From the NCBI RefSeq assembly GCF_005239095.1, contig NZ_SZUA01000002.1, positions 496,001 through 560,000 of the forward strand: a DNA stretch of 64,000 bases. The letters are read 5' to 3'. The notes beneath the pieces were generated by a model. That model did no database searches, was not told where the DNA came from, and saw nothing but the letters and a program-made list of their open reading frames with translations. Every line of letters starts with the position of its first letter. The first letter of the stretch is position 1. Below, piece after piece: positions 1-8,757 of this stretch. A program made the translations under genes and the position numbers. Source of the DNA: Luteimonas gilva (lineage in GTDB: Bacteria; Pseudomonadota; Gammaproteobacteria; Xanthomonadales; Xanthomonadaceae).

Positions 1-1
1 G

Positions 2-1147
2 CGCAAGGATTGGAAGGACTGGGTGCCGCACCGCGAGGACGTGTTCATCGAGGACATCGAACTGTTCGACGGCTTCACCGCGATCGCCGAGCGCTCCGAC
101 GGCCTGGAACGCATCCGCCTGCTCAAGGGCGACAAGGAGGAATACGTCAAGGCCGACGAGACCGCTTATTCGATGGGCTTCTCGGTCAATTCCGAGCACG
201 ACACGCCGTGGCTGCGCTACACCTACACCTCGATGACCACGCCGGCCACCACTTACGAGGTCAATACGCAAACCGGCGAGCGCCGCCAGCTGAAGCAGCA
301 GCCGGTGATCGGCTACGACCCGTCCAAATACGCTACCGAGCGCGTGTGGGCCACGGCGCGCGACGGCACCAAGATCCCGGTGTCGCTGGTCTACAAGAAA
401 GGCTTCGAGAAGAACGGCAAGGCCGCGATGCTGCAGTACGCCTACGGCAGCTACGGCGCGTCGATGGATCCGGGCTTCAGCATCGTCAACGTCAGCCTGC
501 TCGATCGCGGCATGGTCTACGCCCTGGCCCACATCCGCGGCGGCCAAGAAATGGGCCGCAAGTGGTACGACGACGGCAAGCTGTTCCACAAGAAGAACAC
601 CTTCACCGATTTCATCGACGTCACCGATTATCTGGTGAAGGAAGGCTATGCCGCGAAGGACCGCGTCGCCGCGTACGGCGGCAGCGCCGGCGGCCTGCTG
701 ATGGGCGCGATCACCAATATGGCGCCGGAGAAGTACCGCGTGATCCTGTCGCAGGTGCCTTTCGTCGATGTGGTGACGACGATGCTGGACCCCAGCATCC
801 CGCTGACCACCAACGAATACGACGAATGGGGCAATCCGGAGAAGAAGGAGTACTACGACTACATGGTCACGTACTCGCCCTACGACAATTTGAAGAAGGG
901 CGCCTACCCGGCGATGTTCGTCGGCACCGGCCTGTGGGATTCGCAGGTGCAGTATTGGGAACCGGCCAAGTACGTGGCCCGCTTGCGCGATCTGGATACG
1001 GGCAAGCAGCCGGTGCTGTTCCGGATCAACATGGACGCCGGCCACGGCGGCAAATCGGGCCGCTTCCGCAAGTATCGCGAGCAGTCGGAGATGTTCGCGT
1101 TCATGCTGGATCAGTTGGGTGTGGGCGGGACCAAGTCGACCGACTGA
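2..1147 (+). CDS. ptrB: Oligopeptidase B-like S9 serine peptidase (5' end missing)
   Basis: This is the C-terminal part of a prolyl-oligopeptidase-family (S9A) serine peptidase. The frame is open from the first bases of the window, so the true start lies outside; the GTG at 23 is internal to the protein. The end of the beta-propeller (residues reading WVPHRED...ELFDGF) is followed by the alpha/beta-hydrolase catalytic domain. The nucleophile motif GGSAGG lies near 678-695, the catalytic Asp follows in GTGLWDSQV (near 922-950), and the His sits in DAGHGGKSG (near 1033-1060). Known members cut short peptides after basic residues, in the cytoplasm or periplasm. The motif spacing and the RGGxEMGRxWY segment favour oligopeptidase B over prolyl endopeptidase. 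Location cannot be judged without the N-terminus. Confidence 0.93.
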   Translation, partial: RKDWKDWVPHREDVFIEDIELFDGFTAIAERSDGLERIRLLKGDKEEYVKADETAYSMGFSVNSEHDTPWLRYTYTSMTTPATTYEVNTQTGERRQLKQQPVIGYDPSKYATERVWATARDGTKIPVSLVYKKGFEKNGKAAMLQYAYGSYGASMDPGFSIVNVSLLDRGMVYALAHIRGGQEMGRKWYDDGKLFHKKNTFTDFIDVTDYLVKEGYAAKDRVAAYGGSAGGLLMGAITNMAPEKYRVILSQVPFVDVVTTMLDPSIPLTTNEYDEWGNPEKKEYYDYMVTYSPYDNLKKGAYPAMFVGTGLWDSQVQYWEPAKYVARLRDLDTGKQPVLFRINMDAGHGGKSGRFRKYREQSEMFAFMLDQLGVGGTKSTD

Positions 1148-1192
1148 TTGTCCGACGTACGTAGCCGACGTCTAAGTTCGCCGCGGCTTTAG

Positions 1193-1356
1193 CCCTCTCC
1201 CGCTTGCGGGAGAGGGTTGGGTGAGGGCGCGCAGACGCGAAGATCGCGACACGCAATCGGTATCCGATATCTCAAGCGCTGGGCTGACGATATGTTCGAC
1301 GCGATCGGCTATTCCGCGCGCCCTCACCCCAGCCCTCTCCCGTAAACGGGAGAGGG
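1193..1356. repeat. Inverted pair of palindromic repeats (family A, CCCTCTCCCG...CGGGAGAGGG)
   Basis: Two hairpin units face each other. The left unit is an 11-bp stem at 1193-1216 followed by TTGGGTGAGGGCGCG. The right unit is CGCGCCCTCACCCCAG followed by a stem at 1333-1356. The layout matches REP/BIME-type extragenic elements. Further family A copies lie at 8597, 25171, 31625, 35182, 38142 and 60107. Confidence 0.85.
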
Positions 1357-1392
1357 AGCATATCGCCGCGACTCCGCCCTATCATTGCGGTC

Positions 1393-1788
1393 ATGACCGC
1401 TCCCGTCCGCTACCGCTGGGCTTGGTGGCTGCTCGCTTACGTCAGTTTGGGCGTGGGCATCGTCGGCATCTTCGTGCCGGGCCTGCCGACCACGGTGTTC
1501 GTGCTGATTTCGGCCTGGGCCGCCGCGCGCGGTTCGGAAAAGCTGCATCGCTGGCTGCACGAGCACCCGCGCTTCGGTCCGGCGATCCGCGACTGGCAGG
1601 CGCACGGCGCCGTCTCGCGCCGCGCCAAATGGATGGCCACCGCGACCATGGCCGTCTGCGCCGTCGTGCTGTTGTTAGTGATGCTGCGTTTCCCCGCGCA
1701 TCGCTGGTGGATGACGGCGTTGCCGATCGCGTGCATGGCGATCGTCGCGGCTTGGCTGTGGCGCCGGCCGTCGCCGCCGCCGGCGTAA
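1393..1788 (+). CDS. ybaN: YbaN/DUF454 family inner-membrane protein
   Basis: The product is a 131-residue membrane protein. A first hydrophobic segment (about residues 8-30) contains the DUF454 hallmark GIVGIFVPGLPTTVF. An amphipathic stretch (HRWLHEHPRFGPAIRDWQ) follows, then two hydrophobic helices near residues 75-125. Function is unknown across the family. The start is ATG 1393; a -10-like TATCAT ends seven bases before it and no Shine-Dalgarno sequence is visible, so the mRNA may be leaderless. It stands alone between repeat clusters, with the family A pair upstream and the family D pair downstream. Confidence 0.88.
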   Translation: MTAPVRYRWAWWLLAYVSLGVGIVGIFVPGLPTTVFVLISAWAAARGSEKLHRWLHEHPRFGPAIRDWQAHGAVSRRAKWMATATMAVCAVVLLLVMLRFPAHRWWMTALPIACMAIVAAWLWRRPSPPPA

Positions 1789-1819
1789 GTTTTTAACCGA
1801 ACGCGCTTTTGTAGGGCTC

Positions 1820-1947
1820 GTAGGGTGGGCTTCAGCCCACCGACGCGCAGCGTCCGCGAATGCGGGCGATACGGATTCGCAGATCGTATGCCGCCCTTGT
1901 TTCGCAGCGGTTTTAGGACGGCGATGGCGGGCTGAAGCCCGCCCTAC
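1820..1947. repeat. Inverted repeat pair, family D (GTAGGGTGGGCTTCAGCCCACC)
   Basis: The left copy starts at 1820. A diverged inverted copy, GGCGGGCTGAAGCCCGCCCTAC, ends at 1947, directly beside the stop codon of the minus-strand gene at 1949. A second family D pair is at 14500-14591. Confidence 0.8.
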
Positions 1948-1948
1948 G

Positions 1949-2212
1949 TCAGATCGGCTCGCCGCGGCGCGTGCCGGGCTTCACGATCAGCAACTCGTCC
2001 GCATCGCGCCTGCGCGCGCGCATGACCAGGTCCAATGCCAATTCCGGCTGCAGCCGGTAGCGTTCGAACGCGGCGCGGTCGATCTCGTAATACTCCTCGT
2101 AGTCGACCAGGCCGTTGTTGACCGGGATCGACACGTAATAACGCCCCGAATCCTCCTCGACGCCGATCGAGAAGCGATGCTCGCGGTTCACCACCACATC
2201 GTTGAACTTCAA
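1949..2212 (-). CDS. Small protein downstream of putative toxin; candidate immunity protein
   Basis: The predicted 87-residue protein begins at a TTG (2212-2210), reading MKFNDVVVNREHRFSIG, eleven bases after the toxin stop. The longer in-frame ORF (to 2323) overlaps the toxin C-terminus and has no better start. No strong Shine-Dalgarno sequence is visible, so translation is probably coupled to the toxin gene. The protein is soluble, acidic in its middle (VDYEEYYEIDRAAFERY) and basic near the C-terminus (RARRRDADELLIVKPG). No named family is recognised. The immunity role is inferred only from its size and its place immediately downstream of a toxin-like gene on the same strand. Confidence 0.6.
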   Translation of the reverse strand: MKFNDVVVNREHRFSIGVEEDSGRYYVSIPVNNGLVDYEEYYEIDRAAFERYRLQPELALDLVMRARRRDADELLIVKPGTRRGEPI

Positions 2213-2223
2213 GGCTTCGGCGC

Positions 2224-3423
2224 TCAGTTGACCGTGGTCATATGGTACGCCGACGGGGGCAGGGCGCCAGCGTCGATCACCGCCTCGTTGGATCCGGTGG
2301 GCAGCTTGCCGCCCGGAATCCACTGGGTGTTGGCGCCGTCCTCATTGCCAGAGGGAATGCGGATATTGCCTTCCTTCGGATTCGGGAAGTCGATCCGGAC
2401 CAGCGGGTCGTTGGCCAGCGTGCCCGGCGGCAGGCCCAGGGCTTCTTCCAGCTTCGCCGTGTCGCCGCCCGCGCTGGCGATCAGCGCATCGGCTTCGGCC
2501 TTGGGCATCACGAAGGTGGTGCCGTCGGCGCGGGCGATGCCGTATTTGTCGACCGCGCTCTGCGTGGCGAAGCGCGAAGCGCCGTCGTCGAACAAAGCCA
2601 TGTGCTGGTCGATGTAGGCCGGCGACAGGTATTCGGACGGGGCGGGGCGCGTGCCCTTAGGCAATTTGGTGATGTCGTCGATCAGCGAGGTCGGCAATGA
2701 ATCGCCGGCGCGGACCAGGCGGCCCGCATCGCCCAGCACGTCGAGCGCGCGGGTGCCGTCGGCGATCTTGTCGGCGGTGTTCAGGCCTTCGGCGATGCGC
2801 GTGGCGGTGGTGCCGCCCTTGATCGCGGCGTTCGCTTCGCCGACGCCGATGAACATACTGCCTACGTCCACCACCAGGCGACCGCCGAACTTCGACCAGT
2901 CGCCGTTCGCGGCGGCGTCCTGATAGCCGTGGGTCACGCCGTCCCACAGCGCGCCGGCGGTGCGCATATTGCCTTCGGAGTTCACCGCCCAGCCGACCGG
3001 GCTGGTCAGGCTGCCCAGCGCGACGCCGGTGTTGGCGATGCTTTCCACGCGCTGGAAATTGCGGTCCGCATGGGTCGCCCATTCCAACGGGCTGACCAGC
3101 TTGCTGGCGCCGTCGGCGAGCTGCACGACGCCCTTGCCCATGTCGTAGACGGCCAGCACCGCGCCTTCGGTGACGCCGAGCTGGTTGGAAACGAACTGGC
3201 CCGCCGCTTCGCCTACCACGCCGCCGTGTTCGCGGCCGAATTGGACGATGTCCTGGCGGAAGCCGTCGACCGCTTGCTCGGCGCTGTCGACCGCGCCTTC
3301 GATCTTGCCGCCGACCCAATTCTTGGCGTCGTCGACGTCGTCGAGCCGATCGCCGACCCAGTGGCGCGCGTTGCTCGCGGCGCTGGTGACGCTGTCCCAG
3401 GCTCCGCTCAGGCTGAATCCCAT
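2224..3423 (-). CDS. Putative polymorphic toxin/effector with pretoxin-like region and unknown C-terminal domain
   Basis: The product is 399 residues, starting at ATG 3423 behind a good Shine-Dalgarno (GGAGA). Residues 1-75 are amphipathic and rich in Ala, Asp and Val (WDSVTSAASNARHWVGDRLDD). Residues 85-200 resemble the Gly/Ala-rich spacer before toxin domains in Rhs-type and other polymorphic toxins (VYDMGKGVVQL, GGRLVVDVGSMFIG). A compact C-terminal domain (about 265-399) contains RFATQSAVDKYG, DGTTFVMPKAEADAL and IPSGNEDGANTQWIPGG. There is no signal peptide, PAAR, WXG100 or RHS repeat, so the export route is unknown. Toxin status is inferred from architecture and from the small gene directly downstream; the C-terminal activity is not recognised. 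A different multidomain effector remains possible. Confidence 0.6.
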   Translation of the reverse strand: MGFSLSGAWDSVTSAASNARHWVGDRLDDVDDAKNWVGGKIEGAVDSAEQAVDGFRQDIVQFGREHGGVVGEAAGQFVSNQLGVTEGAVLAVYDMGKGVVQLADGASKLVSPLEWATHADRNFQRVESIANTGVALGSLTSPVGWAVNSEGNMRTAGALWDGVTHGYQDAAANGDWSKFGGRLVVDVGSMFIGVGEANAAIKGGTTATRIAEGLNTADKIADGTRALDVLGDAGRLVRAGDSLPTSLIDDITKLPKGTRPAPSEYLSPAYIDQHMALFDDGASRFATQSAVDKYGIARADGTTFVMPKAEADALIASAGGDTAKLEEALGLPPGTLANDPLVRIDFPNPKEGNIRIPSGNEDGANTQWIPGGKLPTGSNEAVIDAGALPPSAYHMTTVN

Positions 3424-3569
3424 GGCCCTCTCCTTGCGCGCGGTTTACTGGCCGAAAATTAGGTCGGCCGCGGCGTCCTGAAAAGCTAGGGCAAACCCTG
3501 GAGCGGGGTTTAAGTCCCGTTTGCGCGGGCCGGCTGCGTTACGGCAGCGCACCGGGCTACACTTCGGCC

Positions 3570-3809
3570 ATGAACCTACGCTTCTCATTACTGATAGCTC
3601 TCTCGGCGCTGGCCTTGGCCGGCTGCGGCAACAAGGGTCCGCTGGTGCAAGCTCCGCCCAAGACCGCGGAAGAGACCCCGGCCCAGGAAACGCCGAAAGC
3701 CGAAGACGCCACGACGCCCGTGCCGGAAACCCCGGCCGAGCCGGCGCAGCCCGAAACGGCGCCCGCGACGCAAACGCCGCCGCCCGCTCCCGACGCGGAT
3801 GGCGGTTGA
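3570..3809 (+). CDS. lptM: LptM/YifL-type small lipoprotein (LPS translocon maturation)
   Basis: The precursor is 79 residues with a lipobox LAGC; the lipidated Cys is followed by [10 protein letters not shown], the conserved N-terminal signature of LptM (formerly YifL). The rest is a low-complexity Pro/Glu/Ala/Thr tail. In Enterobacteria LptM binds the LptD/E translocon and helps LptD reach its correct disulfide state at the outer membrane; transfer of that role here is by homology. It lies directly before dapF, as in many gammaproteobacteria, with four bases between stop and the preferred dapF start. A -10-like TACACT (3558-3563) ends six bases before the ATG. Confidence 0.85.
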   Translation: MNLRFSLLIALSALALAGCGNKGPLVQAPPKTAEETPAQETPKAEDATTPVPETPAEPAQPETAPATQTPPPAPDADGG

Positions 3810-3813
3810 TGCC

Positions 3814-4674
3814 ATGAACGCCGCCGTGCGCGCGCCGGCCGCTGCGCTGCGCTTCACCAAAATGCACGGCGCCGGCAACGATTTCGTCGTGCTCGACTTG
3901 CGCGGCGGCACGCCGCCGCCCGACGCCGACCTGTGCCGCGCGCTCGCCGACCGCCACACCGGCGCCGGCTGCGATCAAATCCTGACCATCGAACGCCCGC
4001 GCAGCGCGCAAGCGACGGCCAGCTATCGCATCTGGAACGCCGACGGCTCGTCTTCGCAGCAATGCGGCAACGGCGCGCGTTGCGTGGCGGCGTGGCTGGT
4101 GCGCGACGGCGCCGCGCGCGGCGCCGAATTCTGGCTCGACAGCCCCGCCGGCACGCATGCGGTGCAGCCGCTGGGCGGCGGCCACTACCGGATCGCGATG
4201 GGCGTGCCCGATTTCGCCCCGCAGGCGGTGCCCTTGGCGGGCTTCGCCGAGGCGCAGGACGAATACGCGGTGGACATCGGCGGCGCCGAAGTGCGTTTCG
4301 GCGCGGTGTCGATGGGCAATCCGCACGCGGTGCTGGAAGTGCTGGACGTCGATTCGGCGCCGGTGGCGACGCTCGGCCCGGCGTTGCAGCGCGACGGCGC
4401 GCTGCCGCAATCGGGCAACATCGGTTTCGCCGAAGTCGTCGCGCGCGACCGCATCCGCCTGCGCGTGTACGAGCGCGGCGTCGGCGAGACCCTGGCCTGC
4501 GGCAGCGGCGCCTGCGCCGCGGCGGCGGTGCTGATCCGGCGCGGCCGCGTCGGCCGCGAGGTGGCGGTGGCGTTGCCCGGCGGCGAATTGCGCATCGCTT
4601 GGCCGGACGACATCGCGCAAATCACCATGGCCGGTCCGGCCGCATTCGTTTTTGAAGGGGAATGGTCGGCATGA
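3814..4674 (+). CDS. dapF: Diaminopimelate epimerase
   Basis: The enzyme converts LL- to meso-diaminopimelate in the lysine and peptidoglycan precursor pathway, in the cytoplasm. The N-terminus reads [15 protein letters not shown]. The two catalytic cysteines are visible in QCGNGARC (Cys84 from this start) and ACGSGAC (Cys229). ATG 3814 is preferred ([19 protein letters not shown]); an in-frame ATG at 3799 would overlap lptM and add five residues. The TGA overlaps the ATG of the next gene (ATGA), so the two are translationally coupled. Length, 286 residues, is normal for the family. Confidence 0.97.
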   Translation: MNAAVRAPAAALRFTKMHGAGNDFVVLDLRGGTPPPDADLCRALADRHTGAGCDQILTIERPRSAQATASYRIWNADGSSSQQCGNGARCVAAWLVRDGAARGAEFWLDSPAGTHAVQPLGGGHYRIAMGVPDFAPQAVPLAGFAEAQDEYAVDIGGAEVRFGAVSMGNPHAVLEVLDVDSAPVATLGPALQRDGALPQSGNIGFAEVVARDRIRLRVYERGVGETLACGSGACAAAAVLIRRGRVGREVAVALPGGELRIAWPDDIAQITMAGPAAFVFEGEWSA

Positions 4675-5345
4675 GCGACAGCAACGAACGCCTGGGCGCG
4701 CACGAAGTGGCGGTGTGGCTGCGCCGGCATCCGAAATTCCTGCAGCAGTTCCCCGATCTCGCGCTGAGCCTGGTGGTGCCGCGCGAAGACGGCCCGGCCG
4801 CGTCGCTGGCCAGCTACCAATTGGACGTGCTGCGCGACAAGAACCGCGAATTGAACCGCCGCCTGCAGGAGCTGTACGCGAACGCGCAGGACAACGAGCG
4901 TCTGGCCGTGCGCACCCAGCAGCTGACTTTGGCGATGATGCGCCAGGACAACGCCGCCGACACGCTGCGCGCGATGGCCGCGTCGCTGGAAGAGGATTTC
5001 AACGGCGATTTGGTCCGGATCGTGCTGTTCGAAGACGCGCCCGGCGTCGGCGACGTCGATTGGCTGCAGGTGATTCCGCGCAACGACGCGCAACTGGCCT
5101 CGTTCCGCGATTGCCTGGACGACGGCGAACCGCTGTGCGGCCGCCTGCAACCGGAAAAGAACGCCGTGCTGTACGGCGTGCGCGCGCCGGAAGTGCAGTC
5201 CAGCGCTTTGATGCCGATGCCGGGCGTGGGCCTGCTCGCGGTCGGCAGCCGCGAACCGAACCGCTTTTATCCCGGCATGGGCACGCTGTTCCTGCGGATG
5301 ATGGGCGAAGCGCTGGCGACGGGGTTGGCGAGGTATGCGCGCTGA
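4671..5345 (+). CDS. DUF484 family protein
   Basis: A 224-residue protein typical of the dapF-DUF484-xerC neighbourhood. The N-terminal helical region includes [19 protein letters not shown], followed by a probable coiled coil ([23 protein letters not shown]) and a GAF-like C-terminal domain. ATG 4671 is chosen because it overlaps the dapF stop and lies ten bases after GAAGGGG; the ATG at 4662 would sit almost on that Shine-Dalgarno. Its molecular role is unknown. The conserved position before xerC suggests a link to chromosome dimer resolution, but nothing in the sequence proves it. Confidence 0.92.
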   Translation: MSDSNERLGAHEVAVWLRRHPKFLQQFPDLALSLVVPREDGPAASLASYQLDVLRDKNRELNRRLQELYANAQDNERLAVRTQQLTLAMMRQDNAADTLRAMAASLEEDFNGDLVRIVLFEDAPGVGDVDWLQVIPRNDAQLASFRDCLDDGEPLCGRLQPEKNAVLYGVRAPEVQSSALMPMPGVGLLAVGSREPNRFYPGMGTLFLRMMGEALATGLARYAR

Positions 5346-5380
5346 CGGCGCGAGTTTCGCCGGCCGTCGCTCTTACGGCC

Positions 5381-5478
5381 GTCATCCCGGCGCATGCCGG
5401 GATCCAGGGCGAAACGACGTTCCGGCAATTCGCGGCCTAATTCGGCGGATCTGGATCCCGGCATTCGCCGAGATGGCG
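5381..5478. repeat. Inverted repeat pair, family F (GTCATCCCGGCGCATGCCGGGATCCAG)
   Basis: A hairpin CATCCCGGCGCATGCCGGGATCC at 5383-5405 is answered by a diverged inverted copy GGATCTGGATCCCGGCATTCG at 5447-5467. The longest xerC-frame ORF would start inside this repeat at 5394, which argues against that start. Another family F pair is at 44038-44118. Confidence 0.8.
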
Positions 5479-5498
5479 ATCGAAAGCGGGATGCCGTC

Positions 5499-6371
5499 GT
5501 GATCGAAGAATTCCTCGCCTATCTGCAAATCGAGCGCCGCATGTCCGCGCACACGCTCGATGCGTACCGGCGCGATCTGCAAGCCCTGTCGGCATGGTCC
5601 TCGGCGCAAGGCGACGACGATCCTTCGCGATTGCGCGCCGAACAACTGCGCGCCTTCGTCGCCGCCGAACACCGCCGCGGCTTGTCCGCGAAAAGCTTGC
5701 AGCGCCGCTTGTCCGCGTGCCGCAGCTTCTACCAATGGCTGCTCAAGCACGGCCGCATCGCCGCCAGTCCCGCGGCCGCGATCCGCGCGCCGAAGGCGCC
5801 GCGCAAATTGCCGCAGGTGCTCGATCCCGACGAAGCCAAAGCGCTGGTCGAGGTACCCACCGACGCGCCGCTGGGCGTGCGCGATCGCGCCTTGCTGGAA
5901 CTGTTCTATTCGTCCGGATTGCGTTTGAGCGAATTGTGCGGCTTGCGCTGGCGCGACCTGGACATCGCGCACGGCCTGGTAACCGTGCTCGGCAAGGGCG
6001 GCAAGCAGCGCAGCGTGCCGGTCGGCTCGCATGCGCGCGAAGCCTTGACCGATTGGAAGAAGGAAAGCGGCGGCACCGCGGAAACGCCGGTATTCCCCGG
6101 CCGCGGCGGCGCGCCGATTTCGCCGCGCGCGGTGCAGATGCGCCTGCGTTTGCTGGCGCAGCGGCAAGGCCTGTTCAAGCGCGTGCATCCGCACCTGTTG
6201 CGGCATTCCTTCGCCAGCCACGTGCTGGAATCCTCCGGCGACCTGCGCGGCGTGCAGGAATTGCTGGGCCACGCCGACATCGCGACGACGCAGATCTACA
6301 CGCATCTGGATTACCAGCACCTGGCCAAGGTCTACGATGCCGCGCACCCGCGCGCCAAGCGCAAGCCCTAA
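5499..6371 (+). CDS. xerC: Tyrosine recombinase XerC
   Basis: Cytoplasmic site-specific recombinase that, with XerD, resolves chromosome dimers at dif during division. The start is GTG 5499 (VIEEFLAYLQIERRMS), a few bases after AAGCGGG; the upstream in-frame ATG lies inside a repeat. A SAM-like N-terminal core-binding domain (about residues 1-85) precedes the catalytic domain. The expected active-site residues are all present: Arg142 in SSGLRLSEL, Lys166 in LGKGGKQR, His232 and Arg235 in HPHLLRHSF, His258 in LLGHADI, and nucleophile Tyr267 in TQIYTHLD. The length of 290 residues and the dapF-DUF484 context favour XerC over XerD or an integrase. Confidence 0.96.
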   Translation: MIEEFLAYLQIERRMSAHTLDAYRRDLQALSAWSSAQGDDDPSRLRAEQLRAFVAAEHRRGLSAKSLQRRLSACRSFYQWLLKHGRIAASPAAAIRAPKAPRKLPQVLDPDEAKALVEVPTDAPLGVRDRALLELFYSSGLRLSELCGLRWRDLDIAHGLVTVLGKGGKQRSVPVGSHAREALTDWKKESGGTAETPVFPGRGGAPISPRAVQMRLRLLAQRQGLFKRVHPHLLRHSFASHVLESSGDLRGVQELLGHADIATTQIYTHLDYQHLAKVYDAAHPRAKRKP

Positions 6372-6383
6372 CCTTCCGCTTTC

Positions 6384-6488
6384 GTAGAGTCGAGCCTGCT
6401 CGACTGCTTTGGCTCGTGTAGAGCGGAGCTCGCTCCGCTGCTTTGCTTCCGTCCGGCTCGAGGAGCAGCGGAGCAAGCTCCGCTCTAC
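6384..6488. repeat. Family C repeats (GTAGAGCGGAGCTTGCTCCGCTG)
   Basis: Three related hairpins: GTAGAGTCGAGCCTGCTCGACTG at 6384, GTAGAGCGGAGCTCGCTCCGCTG at 6418, and an inverted copy CAGCGGAGCAAGCTCCGCTCTAC ending at 6488. Family C also occurs at 8628-8735 and 54271. Confidence 0.85.
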
Positions 6489-6560
6489 ACAAGCGGTCTA
6501 CGGGCCCTTGTGGCGGCCCGAGCCCACCCCCATCCAAGGAACTCGACCCCGGAGCTCCGC

Positions 6561-7112
6561 ATGGATCCCAGCCAGAATCCCCACGTTTTCCACGCCACGA
6601 CCATCGTCTCGGTGCGCCGCAACGGCCGCGTCGCCGTGGCGGGCGACGGCCAAGTCACGCTCGGCCACACGGTGATGAAGGCCAACGCGCGCAAAGTGCG
6701 CCGCTTGGGCAAGGACGGCCAGGTGCTGGCCGGTTTCGCCGGCGCGGCCGCCGACGCTTTTACGCTTTTCGAACTTTTCGAATCGAAGTTGGAGAAGCAC
6801 GGCCAACTGCAGCGCGCCGCGGTGGAATTGGCCAAGGATTGGCGCACCGAACGCCGCCTGGGCAAATTGGAAGCGCTGCTGGCCGTGGCCGACAAGGAAA
6901 CTTCGCTGATCGTCAGCGGCACGGGCGATGTGATCGAGCCGGAAGACGGCCTGGTCGCGATCGGCTCCGGCGGCCCGTACGCGCTGTCCGCGGCGCGCGC
7001 CTTGCTGGCGCACACCGAATTGGACGCCAATCGGATCGCGGTGGAAGCCTTGAACATCGCCGGCGACATCTGCATCTACACCAACCGCAACATCGTCGTC
7101 GAAGAGCTGTAG
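6561..7112 (+). CDS. hslV: ATP-dependent protease HslV, proteolytic subunit
   Basis: Threonine protease subunit of the cytoplasmic HslUV (ClpQY) complex. ATG 6561 follows GGAGCT. Residues 1-12 (ending FHA) form the propeptide, and the mature N-terminus begins [10 protein letters not shown] with Thr13 as nucleophile. [14 protein letters not shown] and the G[S/F][15 protein letters not shown] segment are typical. The propeptide of 12 residues is longer than the single Met of the E. coli enzyme. The gene lies 105 bases before hslU, with a repeat element between, and its TAG stop forms the first bases of that repeat. Confidence 0.97.
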   Translation: MDPSQNPHVFHATTIVSVRRNGRVAVAGDGQVTLGHTVMKANARKVRRLGKDGQVLAGFAGAAADAFTLFELFESKLEKHGQLQRAAVELAKDWRTERRLGKLEALLAVADKETSLIVSGTGDVIEPEDGLVAIGSGGPYALSAARALLAHTELDANRIAVEALNIAGDICIYTNRNIVVEEL

Positions 7113-7208
7113 GAACGAATGAAGAGAAATGAGGAACTAGCGATGTCCGCGAACCCCTCACACCTTGCCCCTTCACTCGTTCCTCGTTCCTAACCTCTAG
7201 TTCCTAGC
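7110..7208. repeat. Imperfect inverted repeat between hslV and hslU (family I)
   Basis: The left arm TAGGAACGAATGAAGAG...GAGGAACTAGCG is answered on the opposite strand by AGCTAGGAACTAGAGGTTAGG followed by AACGAGGAACGAGTGAAG. The two arms share TAGGAACGA and GGAACTAG blocks. No other copy was found in the window. Confidence 0.6.
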
Positions 7209-7217
7209 TCGAGTCCC

Positions 7218-8588
7218 ATGTCCAAGCCAGACAACAACTCCTCCACCATGACCCCGCGCGAGATCGTGCAGGAACTCGACCGCCACATCGTCGGCCAGCA
7301 ACAGGCCAAGCGCGCGGTGGCGATCGCGCTGCGCAACCGCTGGCGGCGCATGCAGCTCGACGCGGATCTGCGCAACGAGGTGATGCCGAAGAACATCTTG
7401 ATGATCGGCCCCACCGGCGTCGGCAAGACCGAGATCGCGCGGCGCCTGGCCACGCTGGCCAACGCGCCTTTCGTCAAGGTCGAGGCGACGCGCTTCACCG
7501 AAGTCGGCTACGTCGGCAAGGACGTCGAGCAAATCGTCCGCGACCTGGCCGATACCGCGGTGAAGCTGTACCGCGAACAAGCCAAGCAGCGCGTCCGCAC
7601 CCAGGCCGAGGAGCGCGCCGAAGACCGCATCCTCGACGCGTTGCTGCCGCGGCGCGCGCCGGGCGGTTTCGGCTTCAATGCCGAGGACGCGCGCAACGAA
7701 CCTTCCGCCGCCGACAGCGACACGCGCTTGAAGCTGCGCAAGCAGCTGCGCTCGGGCGCGCTGGACGAACGCGAGATCGACATCGAAACCGCGATCAACG
7801 TCGGCGTCGACATCATGGCGCCGCCGGGCATGGAAGAGATGAGCCAGCAGCTGCGCCAGATGTTCTCGCAAGTGGCCGGCAACAAGACCCACAAGAAGAC
7901 GCTGACGATCAAGGCCGCGCGTCCGCTGCTGACCGAGGAAGAGGCCGGCAAGCTGGTCAACGAGGACGAGATCCGCGAAGCGGCGATCGAAGCCTGCGAG
8001 CAGCACGGCATCGTCTTCATCGACGAGATCGACAAGGTCGCCAAGCGCAGCGAAGGCTACGGCGCCGACGTCAGCCGCGAAGGCGTGCAGCGCGACCTGC
8101 TGCCGCTGGTGGAAGGTTCCACTGTCAGCACCAAATACGGTCCGATCAAGACCGACCACATCCTGTTCATCGCCAGCGGCGCGTTCCACCTGGCCAAGCC
8201 GTCCGACTTGATCCCCGAAATGCAGGGCCGTTTTCCGATCCGGGTCGAGCTGGGCGCGCTGGGCAAGGCCGAGTTCGTGCGCATCCTCACCGAGCCGAAA
8301 GCCTCGCTGACCAAGCAATACGTCGAATTGCTGAAGACCGAAGGCGTGTCGCTGAGCTTCGCGCCGGACGCGATCGAGCGTTTGGCCGAGATCGCCGCGC
8401 AAGTGAACGAGCGCCAGGAGAACATCGGCGCGCGGCGCCTGCACACGGTGCTCGAGCGCTTGCTCGACACGCTCAGCTACGAAGCGCCCGATCGCGACGG
8501 CGCGGCGGTCGTCATCGACCGCGCCTACGTCGATTCGCATCTGGGCGAATTGGTGCAGGATCCCGACCTGTCCCGCTACATCCTGTGA
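7218..8588 (+). CDS. hslU: HslU, ATPase and unfoldase of the HslUV protease
   Basis: AAA+ unfoldase that feeds substrates into HslV. The 456-residue protein shows the N-terminal [16 protein letters not shown], Walker A GPTGVGKT, the pore-loop motif GYVG (in [13 protein letters not shown]), an I-domain roughly between residues 110 and 240, Walker B VFIDEIDK, the sensor region in ASGAFH, and the C-terminal LSRYIL tail that docks into HslV. The usual hslV-hslU order is kept, but a repeat separates the two genes. Heat-shock promoter sequences could not be identified with confidence. Confidence 0.98.
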   Translation: MSKPDNNSSTMTPREIVQELDRHIVGQQQAKRAVAIALRNRWRRMQLDADLRNEVMPKNILMIGPTGVGKTEIARRLATLANAPFVKVEATRFTEVGYVGKDVEQIVRDLADTAVKLYREQAKQRVRTQAEERAEDRILDALLPRRAPGGFGFNAEDARNEPSAADSDTRLKLRKQLRSGALDEREIDIETAINVGVDIMAPPGMEEMSQQLRQMFSQVAGNKTHKKTLTIKAARPLLTEEEAGKLVNEDEIREAAIEACEQHGIVFIDEIDKVAKRSEGYGADVSREGVQRDLLPLVEGSTVSTKYGPIKTDHILFIASGAFHLAKPSDLIPEMQGRFPIRVELGALGKAEFVRILTEPKASLTKQYVELLKTEGVSLSFAPDAIERLAEIAAQVNERQENIGARRLHTVLERLLDTLSYEAPDRDGAAVVIDRAYVDSHLGELVQDPDLSRYIL

Positions 8589-8596
8589 TGCATAAG

Positions 8597-8625
8597 CCCT
8601 CTCCCGCGCGCGGGAGAGGGGTTTT
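8597..8625 (+). terminator. Family A hairpin with T-run after hslU
   Basis: A strong GC stem CCCTCTCCCGCG/CGCGGGAGAGGG (8597-8620) is followed by GTTTT, nine bases after the hslU stop. It has the form of an intrinsic terminator although the T-run is short, and it belongs to repeat family A. Confidence 0.55.
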
Positions 8626-8627
8626 GC

Positions 8628-8735
8628 GTAGAGTCGAGCTTGCTCGGCTGCCTTGTTTTGGTTTGTGTAGAGCGGAGCTTGCTCCGCTGCCTTTTTCCCG
8701 GAATCCGAAGAGCAGTCGAGCAAGCTCGACTCTAC
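8628..8735. repeat. Family C repeats after hslU
   Basis: GTAGAGTCGAGCTTGCTCGGCTG at 8628 and GTAGAGCGGAGCTTGCTCCGCTG at 8667 face an inverted copy (CAGTCGAGCAAGCTCGACTCTAC) ending at 8735. The two-forward, one-reverse layout is the same as at 6384-6488. Confidence 0.85.
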
Positions 8736-8757
8736 AAAAGCGCCTGGTCGCGAGCGC

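Noticed and set aside
1193-1356. Possible CRISPR array or rho-independent terminators
   Set aside because: There are only two units in opposite orientation with no regular spacers, and no long T-run; the same elements recur at unrelated gaps, which fits REP-type repeats.
5394-5498. N-terminal extension of XerC from ATG 5394
   Set aside because: The extension lies in a family F repeat; GTG 5499 gives the usual XerC N-terminus and has an upstream purine-rich site.
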